A stretch of 22,023 nucleotides of DNA from Sulfitobacter sp. (GCA_024636395.1 JAGXHD010000122.1:1-22023), one strand, 5' to 3'; positions 13,619-21,622 are shown, counted from the first letter of the stretch. The notes: generated from the sequence alone by a model not told the origin. A program made the numbers and translations.

Positions 13619-14283
13619 CAGCGCCCCTCCTTCAGATACGGCATTGCTTTCATAAGGTAATCCCAGCCGGTAACAGCCGTGAGTGCTGCCGCCAGCCACA
13701 AAAGCCACAAGCCGATCCGCCCAGACCATTCCATCGCCAGTGCTTTCCAGCCCAGGCCCAGCAGATCCTGCTCGATACCATTCAAGATCGCTTGCACCAT
13801 GGCATCGTCCATTCCATAAATGCTCATCCCCAGATAATGCTCGAACACGCCCTGGCTGAACAGGACCGCGATCGCCGTCATTTGCAGGGCCGTTTTCCAT
13901 TTTGCCAGCTTCGTGACCTTCAGGGTGCCCGCCGTGTCACCCAGAAACTCTCGCAGACCAGACACGAAAACCTCCCGAAACAAGATTACCGTCGCGGGCA
14001 GAACGAGCCAGGGCGACCAGCTTGAAAACCCTATGATCACCATCAGGGCGATCACCACCATCGCCTTGTCGGCAATCGGGTCCAGCATCGCGCCAAGCTT
14101 GGTTTCCTGCTTCCACGCGCGCGCCAGATAACCGTCGATCCAGTCGGTCACAGCGGCCGAGACGAAAAGCAAAAGTGCAAACCAGTCCGCATAAGGGCGC
14201 GTGAAATACAAAAACATAACCGCCACACATGGGGCAGCCAGCAATCGCATCACAGTCAGGATATTCGGCAGGTTCCATTTCAT
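13618..14283 (-). CDS. pgsA: CDP-diacylglycerol--glycerol-3-phosphate 3-phosphatidyltransferase
   Basis: PgsA makes phosphatidylglycerol phosphate in the inner membrane, the committed step to phosphatidylglycerol and cardiolipin. The 221-residue product carries the full CDP-alcohol phosphotransferase signature DG-2x-AR-8x-G-3x-D-3x-D (Asp50, Gly51, Ala54, Arg55, Gly64, Asp68, Asp72) plus the preceding Asp47. Several hydrophobic helices surround it. The N-terminus MKWNLPNILTVMRL is typical. The protein is slightly longer than the E. coli enzyme because of a segment around 145-195 between helices. It is coupled to moaD by TGATG. Confidence 0.95.
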   Translation of the reverse strand: MKWNLPNILTVMRLLAAPCVAVMFLYFTRPYADWFALLLFVSAAVTDWIDGYLARAWKQETKLGAMLDPIADKAMVVIALMVIIGFSSWSPWLVLPATVILFREVFVSGLREFLGDTAGTLKVTKLAKWKTALQMTAIAVLFSQGVFEHYLGMSIYGMDDAMVQAILNGIEQDLLGLGWKALAMEWSGRIGLWLLWLAAALTAVTGWDYLMKAMPYLKEGR

Positions 14284-14314
14284 AGGGGCACACTACACCG
14301 CACACAGATCACGT

Positions 14315-14334
14315 AAAAGCACGAACCCCCGTGC
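14315..14334 (-). terminator. Weak intrinsic terminator candidate after uvrC
   Basis: On the minus strand GCACG (14334-14330), a six-base loop and CGTGC (14323-14319) are followed directly by TTTT (14318-14315). The stem is only 5 bp. It lies in the 148-bp gap between uvrC and pgsA, where partial termination or a separate pgsA promoter would be plausible. Confidence 0.35.
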
Positions 14335-14431
14335 GCCTTGCACAACTCAACCAAAATCGCGGGGGCTTTCCGCTTCATTTTTCCTTTTAACTCAATCTGA
14401 GATCCGCCACGCCGAAATTCGCTCGAGTAAC

Positions 14432-16297
14432 TCACCCCTTTTCGTGAAAATAGGCATAGATCGTGTCGGCCAATGCCCCTGAAACCCCTTCCACAGCCTT
14501 TAGATCATGCAGATTGGCGCGCGCGACCGCTTTGGCAGAACCGAAGTGCGCCAGCAGAGCACGCTTGCGCGCCGCCCCGACCCCCGGCACGTCATCGAGC
14601 GGTGTGGCCCCGACCGATTTCGCGCGCTTCGCCCGATGCGTGCCGATCGCGAAACGGTGGGCCTCGTCGCGCATGCGCTGAATGAAATAGAGCACCGGAT
14701 CATTGTGGCGCAGCGCCATCACCGGCTTGCCGGTCCGGTAGAACTCCTCCTTGCCTGCATCACGGTCCACGCCTTTCGCGACGCCAACCATCGGAATATC
14801 CTCGACGCCGTATTCACGCATGATATCGCGCACAGCACTCACCTGGCCCGCGCCTCCGTCGATCAGCAGCAGATCGGGCCAATGGCCCTCCTTGCGCTCA
14901 GGATCTTCCTTTATCAGGCGCTTGAACCGCCGCATCAGCACTTCTTTCATCATGCCGAAATCATCGCCAGGGGTAAGCTCCTCGCCGCGAATATTGAACT
15001 TGCGGTACTGATTCTTGGTCATCCCTTCCTGCCCGGCGACCACCATCGCGCCTACGGCAAAGGCACCTTGGATATGGCTGTTGTCATAAACCTCGATCCG
15101 CTCCGGCACTTTGGGCAGATCAAAAGCCTCCGCCAACCCTTTGAGAAGCTTGGTCTGGGTCGCACTTTCCGCCATTTTACGCGCAAGGCTTTCGCGTGCG
15201 TTGCGCAACGCCCCATCGACCAGCTCCGCCTTCTCGCCCCGCTGCGGCACCAGCAATTCGACTTTTCGATTGATCTTGGTCGCAAGCGCGTCTGCCATCA
15301 GGTCCGGATTCTCGATCTCATGGCTCATGATCAGCTGGCGCGGCGGGTCGCGCTGGTAGTAGAATTGGCCGATAAATGCCTCCAGCACCTCCGCCGCCTC
15401 CACATCGTCACCAACACGCGGGTAGTAATCATGGTTGCCCCAGTTCTGCCCGGAGCGGATGAAGAACACCTGCACGCACGCCTGTCCGTCCTGCAAATGC
15501 AGCCCGATGATATCTGCCTCCTCAACGCCCTTGGGATTGATCCCTTGGGTCGTCTGCACTTGGGTGAGCGCCTTGATCCGGTCACGCAGAGCCGCCGCCC
15601 GCTCAAATTCCATCTCCTCCGAGGCTGTCGCCATTTCGGCCGCCAGACGTGTCTGAATGCCGGTACTTTTACCAGACAGGAACTTCTGGGCGTCGCGCAC
15701 GGTCTGGCCATACTCCTCGGCACTGATCTTGCCCACACACGGCGCCGAGCACCGCTTGATCTGGTATTGCAAACAAGGCCGCGTCCGCGTCTCGAACTGG
15801 CTGTTGGAGCAATCACGCAGCAAGAATACGCGCTGAAGCTGGTTCAGCGTCCGGTTCACCGCACCTGCGCTGGCGAAAGGGCCATAATATGCGCCCTTCT
15901 CTTTTTTCGCGCCGCGATGCTTTTTGATCTGCGGGTAGTCGTGGGTATCGGTCACGAGGATATTGGGAAAGCTCTTGTCGTCGCGCAACAGTACGTTGAA
16001 CTTGGGCTTGAGCTGCTTGATCAGGTTCTGCTCGAGCAGCAGCGCTTCCGTCTCCGTGCGCGTCGTCAGGAACATCATCGAGGCAGTATTGTCGATCATC
16101 CGCGCAATGCGGGCACTGTGGCCCGACGGCCGCGCGTAGTTGCTGACCCGCGCGCGCAGATTACGCGCCTTGCCTACATAGAGCACACGGCTTTCGCTAT
16201 CGAGCATCCGGTACACGCCCGGCGAGCTGTCGATCGTGTTGAGATACCCCTGGATCACCTCATAGCCGGTCGGCTGGATTTTATCCGCGTCAGACAT
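14432..16297 (-). CDS. uvrC: Excinuclease ABC subunit C
   Basis: UvrC makes both incisions around bulky DNA lesions in nucleotide-excision repair with UvrA and UvrB. The 621-residue product has the full domain order: an N-terminal GIY-YIG nuclease (SSPGVYRML...VLYVGKARNLRARV), a Cys-rich segment (CLQYQIKRCSAPCVG), a UVR helix pair, the RNase-H-like 3' to 5' incision domain with EVYDNSHIQG and LLIDGGAGQ, and C-terminal helix-hairpin-helices (VPGVGAARKRALLAHFG). The frame continues to a GTG at 16324, but the ATG at 16297 is preferred; AAGGAGAG lies 12-13 bases upstream. An A+T-rich region follows upstream. Confidence 0.96.
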   Translation of the reverse strand: MSDADKIQPTGYEVIQGYLNTIDSSPGVYRMLDSESRVLYVGKARNLRARVSNYARPSGHSARIARMIDNTASMMFLTTRTETEALLLEQNLIKQLKPKFNVLLRDDKSFPNILVTDTHDYPQIKKHRGAKKEKGAYYGPFASAGAVNRTLNQLQRVFLLRDCSNSQFETRTRPCLQYQIKRCSAPCVGKISAEEYGQTVRDAQKFLSGKSTGIQTRLAAEMATASEEMEFERAAALRDRIKALTQVQTTQGINPKGVEEADIIGLHLQDGQACVQVFFIRSGQNWGNHDYYPRVGDDVEAAEVLEAFIGQFYYQRDPPRQLIMSHEIENPDLMADALATKINRKVELLVPQRGEKAELVDGALRNARESLARKMAESATQTKLLKGLAEAFDLPKVPERIEVYDNSHIQGAFAVGAMVVAGQEGMTKNQYRKFNIRGEELTPGDDFGMMKEVLMRRFKRLIKEDPERKEGHWPDLLLIDGGAGQVSAVRDIMREYGVEDIPMVGVAKGVDRDAGKEEFYRTGKPVMALRHNDPVLYFIQRMRDEAHRFAIGTHRAKRAKSVGATPLDDVPGVGAARKRALLAHFGSAKAVARANLHDLKAVEGVSGALADTIYAYFHEKG

Positions 16298-16365
16298 GCT
16301 GTTTGATTCTCTCCTTCGATCCACGTTTTAGCAGCCACAGCAACCATTAACATGTCCACTTTTCC

Positions 16366-16374
16366 TGTGGATAA
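16366..16374 (-). promoter_or_regulatory. Consensus DnaA box
   Basis: The minus strand reads TTATCCACA, the strict DnaA-box consensus. Only one perfect copy was found here, so it looks like a single regulatory or titration site about 69 bp upstream of the uvrC start rather than an origin. Confidence 0.45.
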
Positions 16375-16555
16375 CTCTGCCTATAACTTTTGGACTTTCA
16401 CAAATTTCTATTGGATTTAAGGCGCTTCCCAGAAATGCATAATAATTAGGCATATATTTACTACACTGATTTTATTATCTATTTTCTATCCGCATCCTTC
16501 CACACCCCCTAACGTCATGAAACTGTAACAAAGATTCAGACTGAAATCGGGACGT

Positions 16556-16568
16556 GCAAAACTTTTGC
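16556..16568. repeat. 13-bp perfect palindrome
   Basis: GCAAAACTTTTGC is a perfect inverted repeat around a single central base, 11 bp past the stop codon of the SDR gene. A one-base loop cannot fold well in RNA, so a protein binding site is more likely than a terminator, if it is functional at all. Confidence 0.35.
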
Positions 16569-16579
16569 GCCGCACTCAG

Positions 16580-17359
16580 TTACTCGACGCCCAGCACATC
16601 CGGCGTCTGCCAGGCCAAATGCTGGCCACCATCCACGCACAGCAGTTGCCCTGTCACGGCCGGAGCGTCCAGAAAATAGCCCAGAGCCGCGGTGATATCA
16701 CTCGGGTTTGCCCCGCGGTTGAGCACCGTCGCCGCGCGCTGTGCATCAAAATGCTTCTGCGACTGGCGGCTACCTTGCAAGGTTGGACCCGGCCCGATCG
16801 CGTTGACGCGAATATGAGGGGTCATCGCCTGCGCAGCGGTCTGGGTAAAGGCCCAAAGGCCCATCTTGGCCAGTGTGTAAGTCATGAATTCAGGGGTCAG
16901 TTTACGCACACGCTGATCGAGCATGTTGACGATCAGCCCCGACGCAACCGGCTCTCCCATGTCGTCCGTCTGAGCGGTCAGGCCCTGCGCCATCATCGCC
17001 TGGCTGAGTACGAATGGCGCGCGCAGGTTCGAGTTCATGTGTCTGTCCCAGCTGTCACGGCTGGCAGTGGAGATCGTGTCATGCTCAAAGATCGACGCGT
17101 TGTTCACCAGACACGTCACAGCGCCCCCCAGCGCATCCGCTGCGCGCGGCAAAAGCGTCTCCATCGCGTCGAGCTCCAGCAGATCCGCCTGAAGCGCCAC
17201 GCTGGTGCGGCCCATCCCCTTGATCAGCGATACCACTTCATCAGCATCTGCAGATGAAGTCGCATAGTGTACCGCAACATCAAATCCGCGCTCCGCCAGA
17301 TACAGCGCCATAGCGCGGCCAAGTCGCTTTCCCGCGCCGGTGACCAATGCTCGTTTCAT
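16580..17359 (-). CDS. SDR oxidoreductase, pteridine reductase/FolM-like
   Basis: A 259-residue short-chain dehydrogenase. The cofactor motif is TGAGKRLG at 7-14, with an arginine in the TGxxxRxG form that favours NADPH and is seen in PTR1 and FolM. LVNNAS lies at 84-89. The catalytic residues are Tyr161 and Lys165 (YTLAK). The usual SDR serine is replaced by Asp148 (NMLDQ), exactly as in pteridine reductase PTR1 and dihydromonapterin reductase FolM. I infer reduction of dihydropterin or dihydrofolate-type substrates. The ATG at 17359 is used; a TTG two codons earlier is possible. It follows the antiporter gene by 12 bp and probably shares its transcript. Confidence 0.85.
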   Translation of the reverse strand: MKRALVTGAGKRLGRAMALYLAERGFDVAVHYATSSADADEVVSLIKGMGRTSVALQADLLELDAMETLLPRAADALGGAVTCLVNNASIFEHDTISTASRDSWDRHMNSNLRAPFVLSQAMMAQGLTAQTDDMGEPVASGLIVNMLDQRVRKLTPEFMTYTLAKMGLWAFTQTAAQAMTPHIRVNAIGPGPTLQGSRQSQKHFDAQRAATVLNRGANPSDITAALGYFLDAPAVTGQLLCVDGGQHLAWQTPDVLGVE

Positions 17360-17371
17360 CAGCAAACCGCC

Positions 17372-18334
17372 CTACCCCGCCAGAACCATGAACAGATAAG
17401 TCGCATAGAGCGCTGTCAGCAGGATGCCCCAGATCCGTGTTATGTTACGCCCCATGTAGACAAATGGAATCAGCAGGAGGGACGCCCCGAGCATCACCCA
17501 CAGATCGAACTGCAGAAACGCTGGGTCCACCCTGATCGGCCCTACCAAACCGGCGATCCCGATGATCGCAAGCAGATTGAACATGTTGGATCCGATGACG
17601 TTGCCCAGAGCCACATCTGCCTGACGGCGCAATGCCGCGACCACCGTGGTCGCAAGCTCGGGCAGCGACGTCCCGATCGCCACGAGGGTCAACCCGATTA
17701 CCGTATCGCTGACCCCGAACTCCTTGGCAATAATTGTGGCATTGTCGACAAGTAGGCTCGCACCGAGGGGAAGTCCGATCAGGCCCACTATGAGGTAAAG
17801 GCCAATCTTCCACGAGGGCATGTCCGGATCGACGCCCTCAAGCTCCTCTTCCTCGGCGGCCGCCGCGGCCATGTCCGCCTTGCGGTGTGCCCGCGCATCA
17901 CGTGCAGCATCGAGAAGCATCGCTGCAAGCGCGGCCAGCAAGGCGATGGAAGCGATCCAGTCGAACACGCCTCGATAGGCAAGCGCGATAAACAACAAAC
18001 TGGCCGCGATCATGTGGTTGAACGACTTGCGCGTGTTGCATTCCGACGTGTGCATCGTGGCCAGCAAAGCGGGGATGCCCAAGACCAGAAGGATATTGGC
18101 TGTGTTGGATCCGACCACATTGCCCATAGCGATGCCCGGGATATCGTTCATCACCGCTTTTATCGATATGAGAAGCTCCGGCGCGGAGGTGCCGAAAGCA
18201 ACGATTGTAAGGCTTACGATGAGGGCTGGGATGCCAATCCGCAAGCTCAGGTTAACAGCACCTTTTACGAGTGCATCACCCGCCAACAAGAGTATGACAA
18301 GGCCAAGCCCTGACAGCAGCCACGCAGCAATCAT
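17372..18334 (-). CDS. Calcium/sodium antiporter (CaCA family, YrbG-like)
   Basis: A 320-residue inner-membrane exchanger. Both alpha repeats of the CaCA superfamily are present: AFGTSAPELLISIKAV with GNVVGSNTANILLVLG (about 47-86), and AIGTSLPELATTVVAA with GNVIGSNMFNLLAIIG (about 219-259). The acidic residue in each GTSxPEL motif binds the ion. A charged, Glu-rich loop at about 143-172 separates the two halves. The ATG at 18334 is chosen because it has GGAGG eight bases upstream and lies inside the stop of the small gene before it (ATGA). Members exchange Ca2+ for Na+, although the physiological ion varies. Confidence 0.93.
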   Translation of the reverse strand: MIAAWLLSGLGLVILLLAGDALVKGAVNLSLRIGIPALIVSLTIVAFGTSAPELLISIKAVMNDIPGIAMGNVVGSNTANILLVLGIPALLATMHTSECNTRKSFNHMIAASLLFIALAYRGVFDWIASIALLAALAAMLLDAARDARAHRKADMAAAAAEEEELEGVDPDMPSWKIGLYLIVGLIGLPLGASLLVDNATIIAKEFGVSDTVIGLTLVAIGTSLPELATTVVAALRRQADVALGNVIGSNMFNLLAIIGIAGLVGPIRVDPAFLQFDLWVMLGASLLLIPFVYMGRNITRIWGILLTALYATYLFMVLAG

Positions 18335-18498
18335 CCCCGCTTCCCTCCGCAGGCGCAGGGCCCCTTGCCAATGCGGTAGCGGCCACAACCGGTACATTTT
18401 CGCTGGGTCAGGGCCTTTCCCCCGATCCAGTGCATTTTACCAAACCAGCCTACAACACCGATAAAGACCAAAAACAGAGCGACAATCTTGAGTATCAT
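18331..18498 (-). CDS. 55-residue membrane-anchored protein with CxxC/CxC motif
   Basis: A short gene squeezed between the peptidase and antiporter genes. Its ATG at 18498 follows the peptidase stop by one base, and its stop overlaps the antiporter ATG (ATGA). The product has an N-terminal hydrophobic helix (about 1-20) and a basic tail with CTGCGRYRIGKGPCACG, that is four cysteines in CxxC...CxC spacing, resembling half of a zinc ribbon. It could bind zinc or another metal at the membrane. I do not recognise a family. The overlap pattern and the motif make chance unlikely. Confidence 0.75.
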   Translation of the reverse strand: MILKIVALFLVFIGVVGWFGKMHWIGGKALTQRKCTGCGRYRIGKGPCACGGKRG

Positions 18499-18499
18499 A

Positions 18500-19297
18500 T
18501 TACAGGCCGAACCGCGCGTATTGCGCCCGCTCTTCTACCCCATGCAGCGCATCACCGACAATTTGCCCGCCAAACCGGCTCAGAAAGTCTTTCTTCATCG
18601 CGATCCGGCGCAGCTTGACCTTCTTGCCAAACCGCTCCTGCAGGTGCGGCTTGAGATGGCCAATCCCATCGATCAGCCCGACCTCGATCGCCTTGCGTCC
18701 GAGCCAAATTTCGCCGGTGAACAGGTCACGATCCTGCACCAGCTTGTCACCCCGCCGGGCCGTCACATGCTCTTTGAAATTTACGTGGATATCCTCCAGC
18801 AACTCCTTGAGCCGCGCGACATCCTCGGGCTGCTCGGGGCGGAATGGATCGAGCATGGATTTGGAATTGCCAGCGGTATAGACGCGCCGCTCCACACCGT
18901 TTTTGGCCAGAAGCTCGTGCAGGCCAAACCCTGCGGAGATCACACCGATGGACCCTACGACAGACGAAGGATCAGCGTAGATCTCATCCGCCGCCGCCGC
19001 GAGCCAATAACCACCAGAAGCTGCCACGTCCTCGACAAATGCGATTACCGGGATGTTCTTTTCATCCGCCAAACGCCTAATCCGCGCCCCGATGAGCGAG
19101 GATTGCACTGGGCTGCCGCCGGGGGAATTGACCTCGAGCGCTACGGCGACCGGTTTGCCCTTGGTAAAGGCCTTCTCGATCATGGGGGCCAGGCTCTTGT
19201 CGTTGAGCGCGCCGCGGCCAGATGTGCCAATCATCCCGGAGAGCCGTATCACGGCAACGGTCGGGTCGGATGTCAAAAAGGGAAGCCATTGTTTCAT
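18500..19297 (-). CDS. S49 family peptidase (SppA/SohB-like, short single-domain form)
   Basis: A 265-residue serine peptidase of the signal-peptide-peptidase A family. Motifs in order are LEVNSPGG (54-61), the nucleophile in VAASGGYW (Ser94), SSVVGSIGVI (111-120) and the general-base lysine in AGNSKSMLDPF (Lys146), giving the Ser-Lys dyad of SppA. The N-terminus lacks a clear signal peptide or long membrane helix, so location is uncertain: such short forms can be membrane-associated or cytoplasmic. The C-terminal region GLIDGIGHL is also typical. It probably degrades cleaved signal peptides or membrane protein fragments. Confidence 0.92.
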   Translation of the reverse strand: MKQWLPFLTSDPTVAVIRLSGMIGTSGRGALNDKSLAPMIEKAFTKGKPVAVALEVNSPGGSPVQSSLIGARIRRLADEKNIPVIAFVEDVAASGGYWLAAAADEIYADPSSVVGSIGVISAGFGLHELLAKNGVERRVYTAGNSKSMLDPFRPEQPEDVARLKELLEDIHVNFKEHVTARRGDKLVQDRDLFTGEIWLGRKAIEVGLIDGIGHLKPHLQERFGKKVKLRRIAMKKDFLSRFGGQIVGDALHGVEERAQYARFGL

Positions 19298-19318
19298 GTA
19301 GCATTATGTAGAGCCGCC

Positions 19319-19340
19319 CGCCGCCCGCAACAAGGCGGCG
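19319..19340 (-). repeat. GC-rich hairpin between permease and peptidase genes
   Basis: CGCCGCC at 19319-19325 and GGCGGCG at 19334-19340 form a perfect 7-bp GC stem with an 8-nt loop in the 50-bp gap between the ABC permease and S49 peptidase genes. No T-run follows on the minus strand, so it may be a weak or Rho-assisted stop, or an RNA-stability element. Confidence 0.4.
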
Positions 19341-19347
19341 CTCAACA

Positions 19348-20109
19348 TTATTGCCGGATGCGCCAGCCGGTTTTGAATATCCACCAGATCACGGCGATGC
19401 ACAGCGCCGTAAAGAGCCCGATGGCCAGCAGACTGATCCCGATCGGGACATCAGCCGCGCCGAAAAAGGACCACCGGAAGCCCGAGATCAGATAAACCAC
19501 CGGATTGAAGTGCGAAATGATCTGCCAAACGGGCGGAAGCATCGAGATCGAATAGAACGACCCGCCCAGAAAAACGAGGGGCGTGATGATCAGCAGCGGC
19601 ACCAGCTGCAATTGCTCGAAATTACCCGCCCAGATGCCGATGATGAAGCCCATCAGCGAGAAGCTGATGCAGGTCAGAACCAGAAAGCCGACCATGGCGA
19701 GCGGATACTGGATCTCGAAATCGACAAAGGCAAAAGCGGTCGCCAAAATGATCACGCCAATGAACAGTGCCTTCGTCGCCGCCGCCCCGACATATCCCAT
19801 GACAATTTCGAGAAAGTTCACAGGCGCTGACAACAGCTCGAAAATTGTTCCGATGCACTTGGGGAAGTAGATGCCGAAACTCGCGTTCGAGATGGATTGG
19901 GTAATCACACTAAGCATGATGAGACCTGGCACGATGAACGCGCCATAGGAGACCCCCTCGACCTCTTGGATCCGGCTGCCGATGGCCGCGCCGAATACCA
20001 CGAAATAAAGTGAGGTCGAGAGTACCGGCGAGATAAAACTTTGCGTGATCGTGCGAAAGAAACGCGCCATCTCAAAAAGATAGATAGATTTGACGGCGGT
20101 CCAATTCAT
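19348..20109 (-). CDS. ABC-2 type transporter permease
   Basis: A 253-residue inner-membrane permease with about six hydrophobic helices. Near its N-terminus is the amphipathic segment MNWTAVKSIYLFEMARFFRT, and near the C-terminus IISHFNPVVYLISGFRW, an ABC-2 family feature (the NP-type motif before the last helices). It overlaps the ATPase gene by ATGA at 20106, so the pair should be made in equal amounts. It resembles the YadGH family of exporters. The substrate is unknown; many such pairs export lipids, polysaccharides or drugs, and nothing here decides between them. Confidence 0.92.
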   Translation of the reverse strand: MNWTAVKSIYLFEMARFFRTITQSFISPVLSTSLYFVVFGAAIGSRIQEVEGVSYGAFIVPGLIMLSVITQSISNASFGIYFPKCIGTIFELLSAPVNFLEIVMGYVGAAATKALFIGVIILATAFAFVDFEIQYPLAMVGFLVLTCISFSLMGFIIGIWAGNFEQLQLVPLLIITPLVFLGGSFYSISMLPPVWQIISHFNPVVYLISGFRWSFFGAADVPIGISLLAIGLFTALCIAVIWWIFKTGWRIRQ

Positions 20110-21038
20110 GGCGCTTCTCCTTCATGGACCAGATCCACGAAAATATCCTCAAGGCTTGATTGCCGCGTCACGACATCGCGCAGGATCAACCCTGCAGCAG
20201 CGACTTCAGCCAGCAACTTGGTGATACCAGTCCGCTCCCCGCGGGTGTCGTAGCTATAGATCAGGGCAGTGCCGTCGTCGTTCAGGCGCAGCGCGTCCGA
20301 GGCCAGCGATGCAGGTATTTCGATAATCGGCTCCGAGAGCTGCACTTCCAGCTCCTTCTTGCCCATCCGCGCCATCAGTTTTGCCTTATCCTCGACCAGC
20401 AGGATTTCTCCGTGGGCAATCACGCCGATCCGGTCCGCGATGGCTTCGGCTTCCTCGATGTAGTGGGTCGTCAGGATGATCGTCACCCCGTCGCGCTTAA
20501 GTTCGGCCACGATTTCCCACATGTCGCGACGCAGCTCTACGTCAACACCCGCAGTAGGCTCGTCCAGAAACAGAACGCGGGGCTCATGACTAAGCGCCTT
20601 CGCGATCAGCACACGGCGTTTCATGCCGCCGGATAATTCGCGGATCTGGCTGTCACGCTTGTCCCAAAGTGACAGCTGCCGCAGAATTTTCTCGATCAGC
20701 GCGGGATTGGCTGGTTTGCCAAACAGACCGCGCGAAAATTTGACAGTGCTTTGGACCTTCTCGAAAGGCTCGAGGTTGATCTCTTGGGGGACGAGCCCGA
20801 TCATTGCACGCGCAGCGCGGAAATCCGTCACCGTATCATGGCCGCCCACGCGCACGGTGCCCGATGTCGCGGTAGTAATCCCGCAGACCGTTGAAATAAG
20901 GGTGGTCTTACCGGCACCATTGGGGCCGAGCAAAGCAAGGATCTCGCCTTCCGCGATTTGCAAATCAACGCCCTTGAGCGCCTCGAACCCGCCTGCATAG
21001 GCTTTTCGAAGCGCAGATATCTCGACGATGGGGGGCAT
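20106..21038 (-). CDS. ABC transporter ATP-binding protein (YadG-like)
   Basis: A 310-residue ABC ATPase. The Walker A motif is GPNGAGKTT at 38-46, the Q-loop Gln85, the signature LSGGMKRR at 135-142, Walker B VLFLDEP at 155-161 with Glu160 as the catalytic base, and the switch His192 in TTHYIEEAEA. About 90 residues follow the ATPase core as a C-terminal domain, as in ABC-2 exporters of the DrrA/YadG type. It powers the permease encoded next to it. A 68-bp gap separates it from the SRPBCC gene upstream. Confidence 0.94.
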   Translation of the reverse strand: MPPIVEISALRKAYAGGFEALKGVDLQIAEGEILALLGPNGAGKTTLISTVCGITTATSGTVRVGGHDTVTDFRAARAMIGLVPQEINLEPFEKVQSTVKFSRGLFGKPANPALIEKILRQLSLWDKRDSQIRELSGGMKRRVLIAKALSHEPRVLFLDEPTAGVDVELRRDMWEIVAELKRDGVTIILTTHYIEEAEAIADRIGVIAHGEILLVEDKAKLMARMGKKELEVQLSEPIIEIPASLASDALRLNDDGTALIYSYDTRGERTGITKLLAEVAAAGLILRDVVTRQSSLEDIFVDLVHEGEAP

Positions 21039-21106
21039 TGGCGGTCTCCGGTTCAGATGCCCCTACCTAGACCGGATGCCCCGCGCACCACAAGGCCGCC
21101 GCTGCG

Positions 21107-21622
21107 TTACGACTTGGCGCGACCGAACCATCCTTTTTTGGCGGGAGCCTCTTCGCGCTCCGCTTCAGCAACCTCTTCTTTGGGGCCCTCAAGCGCCTCT
21201 TGAAGGTTGGTGAAAAACTGATCTGCCATCTTTTTCGCAAATCCGTCGATGATCCGGCTGCCAAGCTGTGCGAGCTTTCCGCCGACCTTGGCTTCCACAT
21301 CATAGCTAAGCGTGCAGCCACCCTCGCTCGCGACCAGCCGCACATCGGCGCCGCCCTTGGCAAAGCCCGCAGCGCCCCCCTTGCCCGCGCCGTCGATCTT
21401 GAGCGAGGTATCGGGCACCATATCGCTGATCGTCACTTCGCCTTTAAACGTGGCCTTTACGGGCCCGACCTTCTGCACCACGGTCGCCGTGAACCCCTCT
21501 TCGGGGGAGCCTTCGACCTCGGTCGCACCGGGTACGCAGGCTTTGAGCATCTCCGGGTCCAGAAGCGCGGCATAGACCTGCGCGGGCGTGGCGGCGATCT
21601 GGCGGGTGTCTGACATCTGCAT
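21107..21622 (-). CDS. SRPBCC family protein, CoxG-like
   Basis: A 171-residue protein. Residues 1-145 or so match the CoxG (carbon monoxide dehydrogenase subunit G) branch of the SRPBCC/START-like fold: PAQVYAALLDPEMLKACVPG at about 13-32, then VQKVGPVKATFKGEV and AKVGGKLAQLGSRIIDG. The tail (about 148-171) is charged, with GWFGRAKS at the end. No CO dehydrogenase or molybdenum hydroxylase subunit genes lie nearby. Many CoxG-like proteins are orphan ligand binders or membrane recruitment factors, so 'CoxG-like' is a family label only. The start at 21622 has GGAG nine bases upstream; an ATG two codons later is possible. Confidence 0.85.
   Translation of the reverse strand: MQMSDTRQIAATPAQVYAALLDPEMLKACVPGATEVEGSPEEGFTATVVQKVGPVKATFKGEVTISDMVPDTSLKIDGAGKGGAAGFAKGGADVRLVASEGGCTLSYDVEAKVGGKLAQLGSRIIDGFAKKMADQFFTNLQEALEGPKEEVAEAEREEAPAKKGWFGRAKS

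Larger units (their letters stand above)
16298..16579. other. A+T-rich intergenic region upstream of uvrC
   Basis: This 282-bp stretch is the longest gene-free gap in the window and is visibly richer in A+T (roughly 65 percent by eye) than its surroundings, especially 16381-16500. It holds a DnaA box at 16366-16374, an inverted repeat TCCAC/GTGGA around it (minus-strand reading) and a palindrome at 16556-16568. It should contain the uvrC promoter and the end of the upstream SDR transcript. I find no convincing ORF, tRNA or LexA-type box. Confidence 0.6.

Noticed and set aside
14507..16306. A 599-codon open frame on the plus strand lying opposite uvrC
   Set aside because: It mirrors uvrC almost end to end, has no recognisable domain and no ribosome binding site, and uvrC on the other strand is unambiguous. 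Long antisense frames are expected in GC-rich coding DNA.
16298..16579. Possible replication origin
   Set aside because: Only one consensus DnaA box, no array, and flanking genes are not those usually found at alphaproteobacterial origins.
18488..19495. A 335-codon plus-strand frame opposite the S49 peptidase
   Set aside because: The peptidase with its Ser-Lys dyad is certain on the minus strand; the antisense frame lacks motifs.
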